Shown: positions 53,481 to 64,000 of the stretch, piece by piece
Layout of the letters: the number at the start of each line of letters is the position of its first letter
Numbering within the stretch: the stretch's first letter is position 1
Assembly (NCBI RefSeq): GCF_011090165.1
Contig: NZ_JAADJT010000001.1
Location: forward strand, 954,146-1,018,145
Length of the DNA: 64,000 bases
Reading direction: 5' to 3'
Source: Duganella aceris
GTDB taxonomy: Bacteria; Pseudomonadota; Gammaproteobacteria; Burkholderiales; Burkholderiaceae_D
Notes under the pieces: model-generated
Told to the model about the DNA's origin: nothing
What the model saw: only the letters and a program-made list of their open reading frames with translations
Databases searched by the model: none
Made by a program: the position numbers and the translations under genes

Positions 53481-54221
53481 ATGGCTAGAGTTGCGTTAGT
53501 AACCGGTGGTATGGGTGGTCTGGGCGAAGCGGTGTGTTTCAAGCTGTCGGCGCTGGGCTATTGCGTAGTCACCACGTATTCCCCTGGCAATCCGAAGGTC
53601 GAGCAATGGTTGGCCACTACCCGTGACCAAGGTTTCAACTTCCGCGCCTATCCGTGCGACGTGTCGGACTACGATTCGGCCGCCGCCTGCATCGCCGCGA
53701 TCGAAAAAGAGATTGGCCCGGTCGATGTGCTGGTCAACAACGCCGGCATCACGCGCGACATGACCTTCAAGAAGATGGACAAGCCGAACTGGGACGCCGT
53801 CATGGCCACCAACCTGGATTCCGTGTTCAATATGACCAAGCCGGTGTGCGACGGCATGGTGGAGCGCGGCTGGGGCCGGATCATCAACATCTCGTCGGTC
53901 AACGGCCAGAAGGGCGCTTTCGGCCAGACCAACTACTCGGCGGCCAAGGCCGGCATGCACGGCTTCACCAAGGCGCTGGCGCTGGAAGTGGCGCGCAAGG
54001 GCGTGACCGTCAACACCATCTCGCCGGGCTACATCGGCACCAAGATGGTGCGCGAAATCCCTCAGGAAGTGCTCGACACCAAGATCATTCCGCAAATTCC
54101 GATGGCGCGCCTGGGCAAGCCGGAAGAAGTCGCGGGCCTGGTGGCCTACCTGGCGTCGGACGAGGCGGCCTTCGTCACCGGCTCCAACATCGCCATCAAC
54201 GGCGGCCAGCACATGTCGTAA
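53481..54221 (+). CDS. phaB: NADPH-dependent acetoacetyl-CoA reductase
   Basis: 246 residues of the short-chain dehydrogenase/reductase fold. Cofactor motif VTGGMGGLGEAV, LVNNAGITRDMTFKKM, the catalytic Ser in IINISSVNGQKGAFGQ and YSAAKAGMHGF (Tyr and Lys) match PhaB and not FabG; the KMDKPNWDAVMATNLDSVFN stretch is diagnostic. It makes (R)-3-hydroxybutyryl-CoA. GAGGGGACG precedes the ATG. The gene follows phaA by 76 bases and ends at a strong terminator. Confidence 0.95.
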   Translation: MARVALVTGGMGGLGEAVCFKLSALGYCVVTTYSPGNPKVEQWLATTRDQGFNFRAYPCDVSDYDSAAACIAAIEKEIGPVDVLVNNAGITRDMTFKKMDKPNWDAVMATNLDSVFNMTKPVCDGMVERGWGRIINISSVNGQKGAFGQTNYSAAKAGMHGFTKALALEVARKGVTVNTISPGYIGTKMVREIPQEVLDTKIIPQIPMARLGKPEEVAGLVAYLASDEAAFVTGSNIAINGGQHMS

Positions 54222-54242
54222 TCGCGGCGCTGGCGCACCGCA

Positions 54243-54276
54243 AAGCCGGGATCGTTCGCGATCCCGGCTTTTTTTT
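54243..54276 (+). terminator. Rho-independent terminator of phaB
   Basis: A 12-bp stem AAGCCGGGATCG with its complement around a TTCG tetraloop is followed by eight T residues counting the last two of the stem, 21 bases after the phaB stop. Confidence 0.95.
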
Positions 54277-54317
54277 CGTACAATCCATTATTGCTCTTCA
54301 AGTTTTCAAGGCCCGCC

Positions 54318-55274
54318 ATGTTCGACCCATCCTCCCCGCTGTTCCCGCCCATCGCGCCATCCCGGCACGGCATGCTGGCGGTCGACGACCTGCACACCAT
54401 CTATTGGGAGGAAGTCGGCAATCCGGACGGTATCCCGGTGGTGTTCCTGCACGGCGGCCCCGGCGCCGGCCTGTCGCCGGCGCACCGGCGCTTCTTCGAT
54501 CCCGAGCAGTACCGCGTGATCCTGTTCGACCAGCGCGGCGCCGGCAAGTCGACGCCGCTGGGCGAGTGCCGCAACAACACCACGCAGCTGCTGGTCGAGG
54601 ACATCGAGCGCTTGCGCGCGTTGTTCGAGATCGAGCAGTGGCTGGTGTTCGGCGGCTCGTGGGGGTCGACGCTGGCGCTGGCCTACGGCCAGGCGCATCC
54701 CGAGCGCTGCCTCGGCTTCGTCCTGCGCGGCATCTTCCTCTGCACGCAAACGGAAATCGACTGGTTCCTCGACGGCGCCAGGTGGTTCCATCCGGAGGTG
54801 CACGCCGAGTTCGTCGCGCCGATCCCGGAGGCGGAGCGCGGCGACCTGCTGCAAGCCTACGTCCGCCGCATCATGAGCGACGATCCGGCGGTGCACTGGC
54901 CGGCGGTGCGCGCCTGGAGCCGCTTCGAGGGCCGCCGCGTGTTCCTGCTGCCGCAGGCGGAGGACCCGCCGTCGGACGCGCTGGACCTCGGCGTCGGCCG
55001 GCTCGAGTCGCACTACATGGCCAACCTCGGCTTCTTCGGCGACGACCAGCTGATCCGCGACATCGGCCGCATCGCCCACCTGCCGGCGGTGATCGTGCAG
55101 GGCCGCTACGACGTGATCTGCCCGCCGGTGTCGGCATGGCGGCTGCAGCAGGCGTGGCCCGGTTCGGTGATGCACGTGATCCCGGACGCCGGCCACGGCG
55201 CGATGGAAAGCGGCATCGCGGCGGCGCTGGTGGCGGCCACCGAACGCTTCAAGCGCAGCCGCACGTTTGCCTAG
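54318..55274 (+). CDS. pip: Proline iminopeptidase
   Basis: 318 residues from MFDPSSPLFPPIAPSRHG; nine residues further upstream are less likely. It is an S33 alpha/beta-hydrolase that releases N-terminal proline from peptides in the cytoplasm. Marks are HGGPGAGLSPAHRRFFDP (oxyanion hole), FDQRGAGKSTP, nucleophile GGSWGSTLALAY, Asp in QGRYDVICPP and His in PDAGHGAME. The cap domain includes WSRFEGR, with the glutamate that binds the substrate amine in this family. It follows the phaB terminator and is its own unit. Confidence 0.94.
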   Translation: MFDPSSPLFPPIAPSRHGMLAVDDLHTIYWEEVGNPDGIPVVFLHGGPGAGLSPAHRRFFDPEQYRVILFDQRGAGKSTPLGECRNNTTQLLVEDIERLRALFEIEQWLVFGGSWGSTLALAYGQAHPERCLGFVLRGIFLCTQTEIDWFLDGARWFHPEVHAEFVAPIPEAERGDLLQAYVRRIMSDDPAVHWPAVRAWSRFEGRRVFLLPQAEDPPSDALDLGVGRLESHYMANLGFFGDDQLIRDIGRIAHLPAVIVQGRYDVICPPVSAWRLQQAWPGSVMHVIPDAGHGAMESGIAAALVAATERFKRSRTFA

Positions 55275-55391
55275 CGCGCGCCTGCGCCCGGCCGGGAAAA
55301 CGGCCCGCCGGCGGCGCGGGCTGCTACACTACGGCTTACACCGCAATATCAGCCCAGAGAGACCGGCATTAAACCCAGCTTATACGCATTC

Positions 55392-55835
55392 ATGAACATT
55401 CAGATCGGCGACATCGGCCACATCATTCAACTGGCGATCGCGCCGGTGTTCCTGCTGACCGGCGTGTGCACCAATCTGCTGGTGCTGACCAACCGCCTGG
55501 CGCGCATCATCGACCGTTCGCGGGTGCTGGAGGACCGGCTCGACATCGGCTACAGCGATGTCTACCTGAACGAGCTCGATGTGCTGTACCGGCGCTCGCA
55601 CCTGATCAACACCGCGATCACGTTGTCGACCGCCTGCGGCCTGCTGATCTGCCTGGTGATCGCGATGCTGTTCCTGGGCGATATCACCAATCTCTCGCTG
55701 GACAAGTACATCGCCGGCATGTTCGTGGCGGCGATGCTGTGCCTGATCGGCAGCTTCTGCTTCCTGCTGCGTGAAATTTTCATCGCCTCGGCGGCGATGC
55801 GCTCGCACCGACACGTGCGGCGGCCGCTGAAATAA
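55392..55835 (+). CDS. DUF2721 membrane protein
   Basis: 147 residues. Three hydrophobic helices are visible: LAIAPVFLLTGVCTNLLVLTN near the N-terminus, then TAITLSTACGLLICLVIAML and MFVAAMLCLIGSFCFLLREI. The loop LARIIDRSRVLEDRLDI between helices 1 and 2 is the conserved DUF2721 signature. It is an inner-membrane protein of unknown function. It is followed 18 bases later by a small hypothetical gene on the same strand. Confidence 0.85.
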   Translation: MNIQIGDIGHIIQLAIAPVFLLTGVCTNLLVLTNRLARIIDRSRVLEDRLDIGYSDVYLNELDVLYRRSHLINTAITLSTACGLLICLVIAMLFLGDITNLSLDKYIAGMFVAAMLCLIGSFCFLLREIFIASAAMRSHRHVRRPLK

Positions 55836-55853
55836 CCTGTAAAGACTAGCATC

Positions 55854-56306
55854 ATGCACGACTACCAACGCCCTCCGACCCTGCACCGCTACGGCGTGCG
55901 CGAAGACCTGGAACTGGCGCTGACCCAGGGCCAATTCATCCTGACGCCCGCCTCCAGCTGCCTGACGCTGAGCTTTTCCAAGGCCTGGGACCGCAAGCTG
56001 TTCGAGCTGTTCAACGCCGACAGCTGCCTGGTGATCCACAACAGCGAGGAATTCGGCGAGCGCCTGCACCGCGCGGTGCAGCGCACCTTGCCCAGCTGGG
56101 CCGGCATCGACGGCGCGGTCGAGTACGGCGCCCGCGCGGCGCTGGGCGCGGCCTTCACCAAGACCCTGGCCGAAGCGCAGGAACAGGAATGGCAATTCGC
56201 CTGGCGCGCGATGCAGGCCAAGCTGAGTCTGAATCCGGTGCTGATCAAGATCGGCAGCCTGGAAAACTTCGCCGAGCTGCGCGACCGCGATACCTACCTG
56301 GCCTGA
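55854..56306 (+). CDS. Conserved hypothetical protein
   Basis: 150 residues, no signal peptide or membrane span. Visible features are LTPASSCLTLSFSKAWDRKL and a helical middle (AALGAAFTKTLAEAQEQEWQ). I do not recognise a family. GC-rich third positions and close spacing to the DUF2721 gene support real coding. Its stop lies one base from the convergent SRPBCC gene. Confidence 0.7.
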   Translation: MHDYQRPPTLHRYGVREDLELALTQGQFILTPASSCLTLSFSKAWDRKLFELFNADSCLVIHNSEEFGERLHRAVQRTLPSWAGIDGAVEYGARAALGAAFTKTLAEAQEQEWQFAWRAMQAKLSLNPVLIKIGSLENFAELRDRDTYLA

Positions 56307-56307
56307 T

Positions 56308-59022
<2,715 letters not shown>

Positions 59023-59061
59023 CGCCCGGCCGGCCGCGCAGCCCTTGCCGCCGCGCCGCCC

Positions 59062-59141
59062 CGTCATCCCCGCGAAAGCGGGGATCCATACACCGCATGC
59101 CGGCCGGCGTTCTATGGGTTCCCGCCTGCGCGGGAACGACG
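59062..59141. repeat. MITE-like element with 29-bp imperfect terminal inverted repeats
   Basis: The left arm 59062-59090 (beginning CGTCATCCCCGCGAAAGCGG) and right arm 59113-59141 are inverted copies matching at most positions. This is the well-known proteobacterial CGTC-ATTCCCGCG...GCGGGAATCC family. It fills the space between two convergent genes and ends exactly at the antiporter stop codon. Confidence 0.85.
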
Positions 59142-60863
59142 TTAGTGGTGGCTGGCTTGTTTCACGTTCTCCAGCACGTATTCCGTCATGCCCTTGGCCA
59201 GCTCCTGCTCGCCCATGAAGATCTGCCCGGCGCGCTCGGAGCGCAGCAGGTCGGCTTCCTCGTCGCTGTGGGTGCGCACCACGGTCTTGATGTCCGGGTT
59301 GAGCGCGCGCGCGGTCTCGATCATCGCCCGCACGTGGAAGGTGTCCGGCGTCGCGATCACCAGCATGCTGGCGTGCGCGATGTGCGCCTGGATCAGCACC
59401 GCCGGCTCGCCGGCGTTGCCGGCCACGGCGTGCACGCCGTCCTTGCGCAGCTGATCGACCACTTCGCGGTTCTGCTCCGCCACCACGAAGGGAATGCCGC
59501 GCTCCTTCAGCGCGGCGGCGATGCGGCGGCCCACGCGGCCATACCCCACCAACACCACCTGGCCGCGCAGATGCTCGTGCGGCACCGACATCGGCAGCTC
59601 CGCCAGCGGATCGGCCGGACGCTCGAACTTGGCCGCCAGCGAAGGATTCTTCGACAACCAGCGCTCCAGCGGCTTGGTCACATGGAACACCACCGGATTG
59701 AGCGCGATCGAGATGATCGCGCCGGCCAGGATCAGGCTTTGTCCCTCGACCGGCATCATCTTCAGCGACAGCCCCAGCGCCGCCAGAATGAAGGAGAATT
59801 CGCCGATCTGCGCCAGGCTGGCCGACACCATCAGCGCGGTCTTGGCCGGGTAGCGCAGGATGATCACCAGCAGGAAGGCGGCCACCGATTTGCCGACCAC
59901 GATGATGCCCACCACCGCCAGCAGCTTGAGCGGCTGCTCCAGGATGATGGCCGGCTCGAACAGCATGCCGACCGAGACGAAGAACAGCACCGCGAACGCG
60001 TCGCGCAGCGGCAGCGATTCCTCGGCGGCGCGGTGCGCCAGTTCGGATTCGCGCAGCACCATGCCGGCGAAGAAGGAGCCCAGCGCGAACGAGACGCCGA
60101 AGTAGTGGGTCGAGCCGTAGGCGATGCCGACGGCGGCGGCGATCACGCACAGCGTGAACAGCTCGCGCGAGCCGGTGCGCGCCACCTGCCACAGGATCCA
60201 CGGGAACAGCTTGCGGCCGACCACCAGCATCAGCACGATGAAGGCGGCGACCTGGCCCAGCGTCAGCGCCAGCGTCTTCCACAGGTTGACGTCGCCGGCG
60301 GCCACCGGCGCGCCGTGCGCGTCGACCGAGACGCCGCCCAGCGAGCCGGCCAGCGCCGGCAGCAGCACCAGCACCAGCACCGTGACCAAGTCTTCGACCA
60401 CCAGCCAGCCGACCGCGATGCGGCCGTTGAAGCTATCGAGTATGCCGCGTTCCTCCAGCGCCCGCAGCAGCACCACCGTGCTGGCCACCGACAGCGCCAG
60501 GCCGAACACCAGCCCGCCGCCGATGCTCCAGCCCCAGAAGTGGGCCAGCCCCATGCCGAGCGCGGTGGCGACCGCGATCTGCAATATCGCGCCGGGCAGC
60601 GCGACCTTGCGCACCTGCCATAGATCGTCGAGCGAGAAGTGCAGGCCGACCCCGAACATCATCAGCATCACGCCGATCTCGGCCAGCTGTCCGGCCAGCG
60701 CGGTATCGGCCACGAAGCCCGGCGTCGCCGGGCCGATGATGATGCCCGCAGCCAGATAGCCCACCAGCGCCGGTAGCCGCAGGCGCGTTGCAAGATAGCC
60801 GAACAGGAGGCCGAAACCCAGTGCGGCGGCGATGGTGGTGATCAGGCTGATATTGTGGGGCAT
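59142..60863 (-). CDS. YbaL/KefB-type CPA2 cation:proton antiporter with TrkA-N domain
   Basis: 573 residues from MPHNISLITTIAAALGFGLL; AGGAG lies ten bases upstream. Twelve or thirteen helices form a Na+/H+-exchanger fold (LPALVGYLAAGIIIGPATPGF, ALSVASTVVLLRALEERG, HYFGVSFALGSFFAGMVL). A cytoplasmic RCK/TrkA-N domain follows (VVLVGYGRVGRRIAAALKER, LVIATPDTFHVRAMI) and a short C-terminal tail. Sequence style is closest to YbaL. It is probably a potassium or monovalent-cation efflux system gated by nucleotide or redox ligand. Exact ions are not inferable. It converges with the FadH-like gene across a repeat element. Confidence 0.92.
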   Translation of the reverse strand: MPHNISLITTIAAALGFGLLFGYLATRLRLPALVGYLAAGIIIGPATPGFVADTALAGQLAEIGVMLMMFGVGLHFSLDDLWQVRKVALPGAILQIAVATALGMGLAHFWGWSIGGGLVFGLALSVASTVVLLRALEERGILDSFNGRIAVGWLVVEDLVTVLVLVLLPALAGSLGGVSVDAHGAPVAAGDVNLWKTLALTLGQVAAFIVLMLVVGRKLFPWILWQVARTGSRELFTLCVIAAAVGIAYGSTHYFGVSFALGSFFAGMVLRESELAHRAAEESLPLRDAFAVLFFVSVGMLFEPAIILEQPLKLLAVVGIIVVGKSVAAFLLVIILRYPAKTALMVSASLAQIGEFSFILAALGLSLKMMPVEGQSLILAGAIISIALNPVVFHVTKPLERWLSKNPSLAAKFERPADPLAELPMSVPHEHLRGQVVLVGYGRVGRRIAAALKERGIPFVVAEQNREVVDQLRKDGVHAVAGNAGEPAVLIQAHIAHASMLVIATPDTFHVRAMIETARALNPDIKTVVRTHSDEEADLLRSERAGQIFMGEQELAKGMTEYVLENVKQASHH

Positions 60864-60919
60864 GCGTACGGGGCTCCTGAGAGTGGGGTGGATGAACCCT
60901 AGCGTAGCACACTCCGGTT

Positions 60920-62338
60920 TCACAGCAAATGAACGATCCGCCTTCCCAGCTCGCGCGCGCGCTGCGGGGTGTCGATATTGGTGAAGCTCACCAGCAGCCC
61001 GGAGGCGGCGGGCGGCAGCAGCGTAAAGGCCGACAGCGCGTGCGCGCCCATGCCTTCGCGGTGCATGCGCGCCACCAGCGGTCGGTCGGTGTGGTGGCCC
61101 TGCATGCGCAGCACCATGTGCATGCCGCCCGGCTGCGGATCGATCTGGAAATGCTTGCCCAGCACCTCGGCCAGGCCGTCGGCGGCGATCTGGCGCCGCT
61201 CGGCGTACAGGCGCCGCATGCGCTGGATGTGGCGCGCGAAGTGGCCCTCGTTCATGAAGTCGGCGACGATGTTCTGCATCAGCGTCGGACCGCCGGCGGC
61301 GAAGGTCTGGGTGATCCGCTCGAAGCGCTCGACCTGCGCCGGCGGCACCACCAGGTAGGCCAGCCGCGCCGCCGGCATCAGCACCTTGCTGAAGGTGCCG
61401 GCGTACAGCACCCGGCCTTCGCGGTCCAGGCTTTGCAGCGCCGGCAGCGGGCGGCTGACGTAGCGGTATTCGCCGTCGTAGTCGTCCTCGACGATCCAGG
61501 CGCCGGCCTGCGCCGCCCAGTCCAGCAGCGCCAGGCGGCGCGGCAGCGACAGCGACACGCACAGCGGGCTTTGATGCGCCGGCGTGACCACGGCGGCCCT
61601 GGCGGCCGGCGCGGCGGCGATGCCATGCGCCACCTGCAAACCGTCGGCGTCGACCGGCACCGGCACGATCCGCATGCCGGCCTCGGTCAGCAGCGCGCCG
61701 GTGGGCGGGTAGCCGGGATCCTCGACCCAGACGTCGTCGCCGGGCCGCAGCAGCGCGCGCGTGACCAGTTCCATCGTGTTGCGGTAGCCGCTGGTGACGA
61801 ACACCTGCGACGGCGCGCAGTCGATGCCGCGCGACAGTTGCAGATAGGTGGCGATGGCGGTGCGCAGCGCCGGCACGCCGGCGTAGGGCGGGTAGGCCAT
61901 GTCGTCGGGCTGGGTGGCGCGCACCGAGCGCGCCGCCAGCCGCGCCCACACCTTGCGCGGGAAGGCGTCCAGCGCCGGCAGGCCCATCTGGAACGGCCGG
62001 CTGGCGGCGGTGGGGGAGCCGGGCAGCGCGCGTACCGGATCCCTGGCCGGCGCGGCCGGGGCCAGCGCCGCGTGGCGCAGCAGCGCCGGCGTGACGATGG
62101 TGCCGGCCTGGCCGCGCGTCTCGACGTAGCCTTCCGCCGTCAGCAGCGCGTAGGCCGATTCCACCGTGCCGCGCGCCAGGCCCAGTTCCAGCGCCAGCGC
62201 GCGCGCGGCGGGGATGCGCGCGCCCGGCTGCAACAGGCCGTCGGCGATGGCGCCGCGAAAGCGGGTGTAGATCTGCCGGTACAGTGGTTCCGCCGCGCCG
62301 GGGTCGAGTTGCAGGAAGTCTGGCTTGCTGGTTTTCAT
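60920..62338 (-). CDS. MocR/PdxR-type GntR regulator with aminotransferase domain
   Basis: 472 residues. The N-terminal GntR winged helix (PLYRQIYTRFRGAIADGLLQ, ALELGLARGTVESAYALLTA) is joined to a fold-type I aminotransferase-like domain. The PLP-binding region is FVTSGYRNTMELVTRALLRP, VEDPGYPPTG, DDYDGEYRY and the Schiff-base Lys in AGTFSKVLMPA. MocR proteins use PLP as ligand rather than for catalysis and often control the divergent gene. Here that is the GNAT-azoreductase pair, 85 bases away. The ligand response is unknown. Confidence 0.93.
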   Translation of the reverse strand: MKTSKPDFLQLDPGAAEPLYRQIYTRFRGAIADGLLQPGARIPAARALALELGLARGTVESAYALLTAEGYVETRGQAGTIVTPALLRHAALAPAAPARDPVRALPGSPTAASRPFQMGLPALDAFPRKVWARLAARSVRATQPDDMAYPPYAGVPALRTAIATYLQLSRGIDCAPSQVFVTSGYRNTMELVTRALLRPGDDVWVEDPGYPPTGALLTEAGMRIVPVPVDADGLQVAHGIAAAPAARAAVVTPAHQSPLCVSLSLPRRLALLDWAAQAGAWIVEDDYDGEYRYVSRPLPALQSLDREGRVLYAGTFSKVLMPAARLAYLVVPPAQVERFERITQTFAAGGPTLMQNIVADFMNEGHFARHIQRMRRLYAERRQIAADGLAEVLGKHFQIDPQPGGMHMVLRMQGHHTDRPLVARMHREGMGAHALSAFTLLPPAASGLLVSFTNIDTPQRARELGRRIVHLL

Positions 62339-62423
62339 GGCCTACTCAGGATGTTGTTTCATGGCTCTGTGGATTGTGCCATAAAAGTTCTACACTGGCC
62401 TCATTCGAATTGAGGGCATGAAC

Positions 62424-62879
62424 ATGAACGACAAACTACACGGCACCGCCTTGCGCGAGGTGCAAACCGAGGCCGAACTGCGCGCCTGCTACCCGGTGAT
62501 GAAGGAGCTGCGGCCGCATCTGCAGAACGAGGACGAATTCGTGGCACGCGTGACGCGCCAGAATGAACAGGGCTACCGCATCCTGGCGGCGTGGGAGCAT
62601 GGCGAGGTGGTGGCGCTGGCCGGCTATCGGCTGCAGGAAAATCTGGTGTACGGCAAGTTCCTCTACGTCGACGACCTGATCGCCGGCGAAAAGCACCGCA
62701 GCCAGCGCTGGGGCTCGCAGTTGCTCACCCATTTGACCGGCTATGCGGAGCGCGCCGATTGCGTCAAACTGGTGCTCGACACCGCCCTCACCAACGGGCT
62801 GGGCCAGCGCTTCTATTTCCGCGAGGGCCTGCTGCCGGGCGCCCTGCGTTTCGGCAAACTTTTGAAGGAAGCGGCATGA
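62424..62879 (+). CDS. GNAT-family N-acetyltransferase
   Basis: 151 residues from ATG 62424, with GAGGG seven bases upstream (ATG 62418 overlaps it). The GNAT core is VVALAGYRLQENLVYGKFLY, the acetyl-CoA loop region GEKHRSQRWGSQLLTHL, and the C-terminal LVLDTALTNGLGQRFYFREG. The acceptor is unknown. It is divergent from the MocR regulator and overlaps the azoreductase gene by four bases (ATGA), so the two are translationally coupled and probably MocR-controlled. Confidence 0.88.
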   Translation: MNDKLHGTALREVQTEAELRACYPVMKELRPHLQNEDEFVARVTRQNEQGYRILAAWEHGEVVALAGYRLQENLVYGKFLYVDDLIAGEKHRSQRWGSQLLTHLTGYAERADCVKLVLDTALTNGLGQRFYFREGLLPGALRFGKLLKEAA

Positions 62880-63487
62880 ACATCCTGCACATCACCAGCA
62901 GTTCCCGCGCCGGCGATTCGGCCAGTTACCAGTTGTCGCGCCACGTGGTCGAGCGTTTGCAGGCGCGCCATCCGCAGGCGCGGGTGGTGCCGCGCGACCT
63001 GTCGGAGACGCCGCTGCCGCATGTCGACGGCCAGTATTCCAGCGCCTTGAGCCGCGCCAGCGGCGGCGAGGCGCATGCGCAGGGGCTGTCGTCGCTGGCC
63101 TGGTCGGATCTGCTGATCGAGGAATTGAAGCAGGCCGACTGCATCGTCATCGGCGCGCCGATGCACAACTTCACGGTGCCGTCGGTGTTGAAGGCGTGGA
63201 TCGACCACGTGGTGCGGATCGGCGTCACCTTCAACGCCACGCCGCACGGCAAGATCGGCACCTTGCCGGACCGGCCGGTGTACATCGCGGTCAGCTCCGG
63301 CGGCTACCGCACCGGCGAGCGCGCGCGCCAGCCCGACTTCTTCGAACCCTATCTGCGCGCGATCCTGGCGACGATAGGCCTGAAGAGCCTCAACTTCATC
63401 TCGGCCGAAGCCACCGTGATGGACCCGGAAGCGATGACGGCCGCATACGCGGCCGTCGAGAAAGAGCTGGACTTCGTCGTCGCTTAG
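62876..63487 (+). CDS. azoR: FMN-dependent NADH-azoreductase
   Basis: 203 residues, the AzoR family length. It is a flavodoxin-fold homodimeric quinone/azo reductase. The FMN phosphate loop is HITSSSRAGDSASYQLSRH, the isoalloxazine site APMHNFTVPSVLKAWIDHVV, and a SSGGYRTGER loop follows. Two-electron reduction of quinones gives protection against thiol stress in characterised members. AAGGA precedes the ATG inside the GNAT coding end. Confidence 0.92.
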   Translation: MNILHITSSSRAGDSASYQLSRHVVERLQARHPQARVVPRDLSETPLPHVDGQYSSALSRASGGEAHAQGLSSLAWSDLLIEELKQADCIVIGAPMHNFTVPSVLKAWIDHVVRIGVTFNATPHGKIGTLPDRPVYIAVSSGGYRTGERARQPDFFEPYLRAILATIGLKSLNFISAEATVMDPEAMTAAYAAVEKELDFVVA

Positions 63488-63490
63488 CAG

Positions 63491-63652
63491 TCAAGCGGGC
63501 CGCTGTTCCCGGCTATGCCAGACACGGGTGATCAGGACGTCGCCGTTTTCCAGAATGAAGTAGCGCAGCATGTAGGCGCGCTTTCCGAACTTGGCCGGCC
63601 ATTCGCGAAATTCCGCGTGTGGTGCGCCGAGATGAGGATTCTGGGTTATTTT
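63491..63652 (-). pseudogene. 5'-truncated RelE/ParE-family toxin remnant
   Basis: In the frame ending TGA 63493-63491 the minus strand reads NPHLGAPHAEFREWPAKFGK, then RAYMLRYFILENGDVLITRV and WHSREQRPA. This is the C-terminal half of a ParE/RelE-type ribonuclease or gyrase toxin; the arginine-rich beta-strand and terminal RVWHSREQR are typical. The coding similarity stops near 63645, and an in-frame TAA at 63655-63653 closes the frame just inside the neighbouring insertion element. No start codon and no antitoxin gene are present, so the remnant is almost certainly non-functional. Confidence 0.75.
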
Positions 63653-64000
63653 TTAGGTTCATCGCGGATTACCGGGAAACGCGGCTTTGATCTTCATGAA
63701 GAAGAAATCAGAGTCGCGATAGCCGTAGGCCATGCGTTTCATGACCTTGATCCGGTTGTTGATGCCTTCGAGTTGGCCGGTGTGCATCGGCCAACGCATT
63801 CGGGCCAAGATACCTCTCCAGTACAATTTAAGGCGTTTGGCGAAGCGAACCAGTGGCTCAATGGCGCTGCTTATTGCCATGGCGTGCCACGCTCGCCAAG
63901 CAGTCCGCCAGCGCCGAGGATCTGTGGGCTGCCAGAGTTCCTTCAAGCTCGCCCTCATCACGTAGACCGTCATCAACGCTTGGTTTGCGGCCAACAATTC
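63644..64000 (-). mobile_element. Left end of an ISL3-family insertion element
   Basis: The transposase reading frame begins beyond the right edge and ends at 63659. The element end should be a few bases outside, near 63644-63650 (GGTTATTTTTTAGG). The exact terminal repeat and target duplication cannot be defined because the other end is not in the window. Confidence 0.7.
63659..64000 (-). CDS. ISL3-family transposase, C-terminal part (partial)
   Basis: 114 codons are visible up to the window edge. The conserved ISL3 catalytic C-terminus is present: SAIEPLVRFAKRLKLYWRGI, then HTGQLEGINNRIKVMKRMAY with the last acidic residue of the DDE triad (Glu in LEGINN), and the family ending GYRDSDFFFMKIKAAFPGNP. 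The N-terminal ~300 residues lie outside. Lower GC than the neighbours is visible (many A/T third positions), as expected of a mobile gene. Confidence 0.92.
   Translation of the reverse strand, partial: ELLAANQALMTVYVMRASLKELWQPTDPRRWRTAWRAWHAMAISSAIEPLVRFAKRLKLYWRGILARMRWPMHTGQLEGINNRIKVMKRMAYGYRDSDFFFMKIKAAFPGNPR

Noticed and set aside
60864..61949. Upstream extension of the antiporter into the MocR gene
   Set aside because: It is a shadow of the regulator gene. The transporter begins at MPHNISLITTIAAALGF, with a plausible ribosome-binding site.

Overview
The window is chromosomal DNA from a high-GC betaproteobacterium. The best guess is Oxalobacteraceae (the Massilia/Duganella/Janthinobacterium group): the GC-rich third codon positions, the hemA-prfA-prmC cluster, minCDE, a phaA-phaB pair, a gammaproteobacterial-type gshA and several short palindromic repeat families fit this. 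The genus is inferred from gene style; no rRNA gene is present to settle it. I saw no tRNA, rRNA or CRISPR array, and no gene-free stretch longer than about 260 bases.

Layout. 1-9.7 kb: a cut-off gene end, a secreted alpha/beta hydrolase with TPRs, the ribosomal ABC-F factor EttA, a secreted CocE-type hydrolase, RarD, the potassium transporter Kup and an FKBP lipoprotein. 9.7-19.6 kb: a self-contained export module. Two duplicated FtsX/MacB-type permeases, an ATPase and a membrane-fusion adaptor are transcribed leftward; a sigma-54 response regulator and its histidine kinase are transcribed rightward. The gap between them holds a perfect sigma-54 promoter and two identical-pattern 16-bp enhancer-like sites. 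19.6-25.9 kb: ElaA acetyltransferase, Ohr peroxide resistance protein, a PepSY-flavodoxin-reductase fusion behind a Fur box, an acetylpolyamine amidohydrolase and GshA.

26.2-39.2 kb is one 13-kb gene. It encodes a roughly 4,350-residue modular surface or secreted protein: an N-terminal DUF4347, 10 copies of one Ig-like module and 18 of another, RTX calcium-binding repeats and two DUF4214 domains. Directly behind it lie a REC-AraC response regulator and a histidine-kinase-like protein without a recognisable ATP-binding domain.

41-51 kb is housekeeping on the minus strand: hemA, prfA, dsbB, prmC, an orphan OmpR-type regulator, minC-minD-minE and metE, with metR divergent from metE. 52-63.5 kb: phaA-phaB (polyhydroxybutyrate precursors) with an FNR/Anr-like box upstream, proline iminopeptidase, small membrane and hypothetical proteins, an SRPBCC protein, a FadH-like flavin/iron-sulfur oxidoreductase, a YbaL/KefB-type antiporter, and a MocR regulator divergent from a GNAT-azoreductase pair. 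The right edge is the end of an ISL3-family element lying against a RelE/ParE toxin gene that has lost its 5' end.

The most interesting items are the sigma-54 promoter/enhancer architecture of the export module, the giant Ig-like protein with its unusual downstream two-component pair, the repeat-containing linker of the sensor kinase, and the insertion-disrupted toxin gene.
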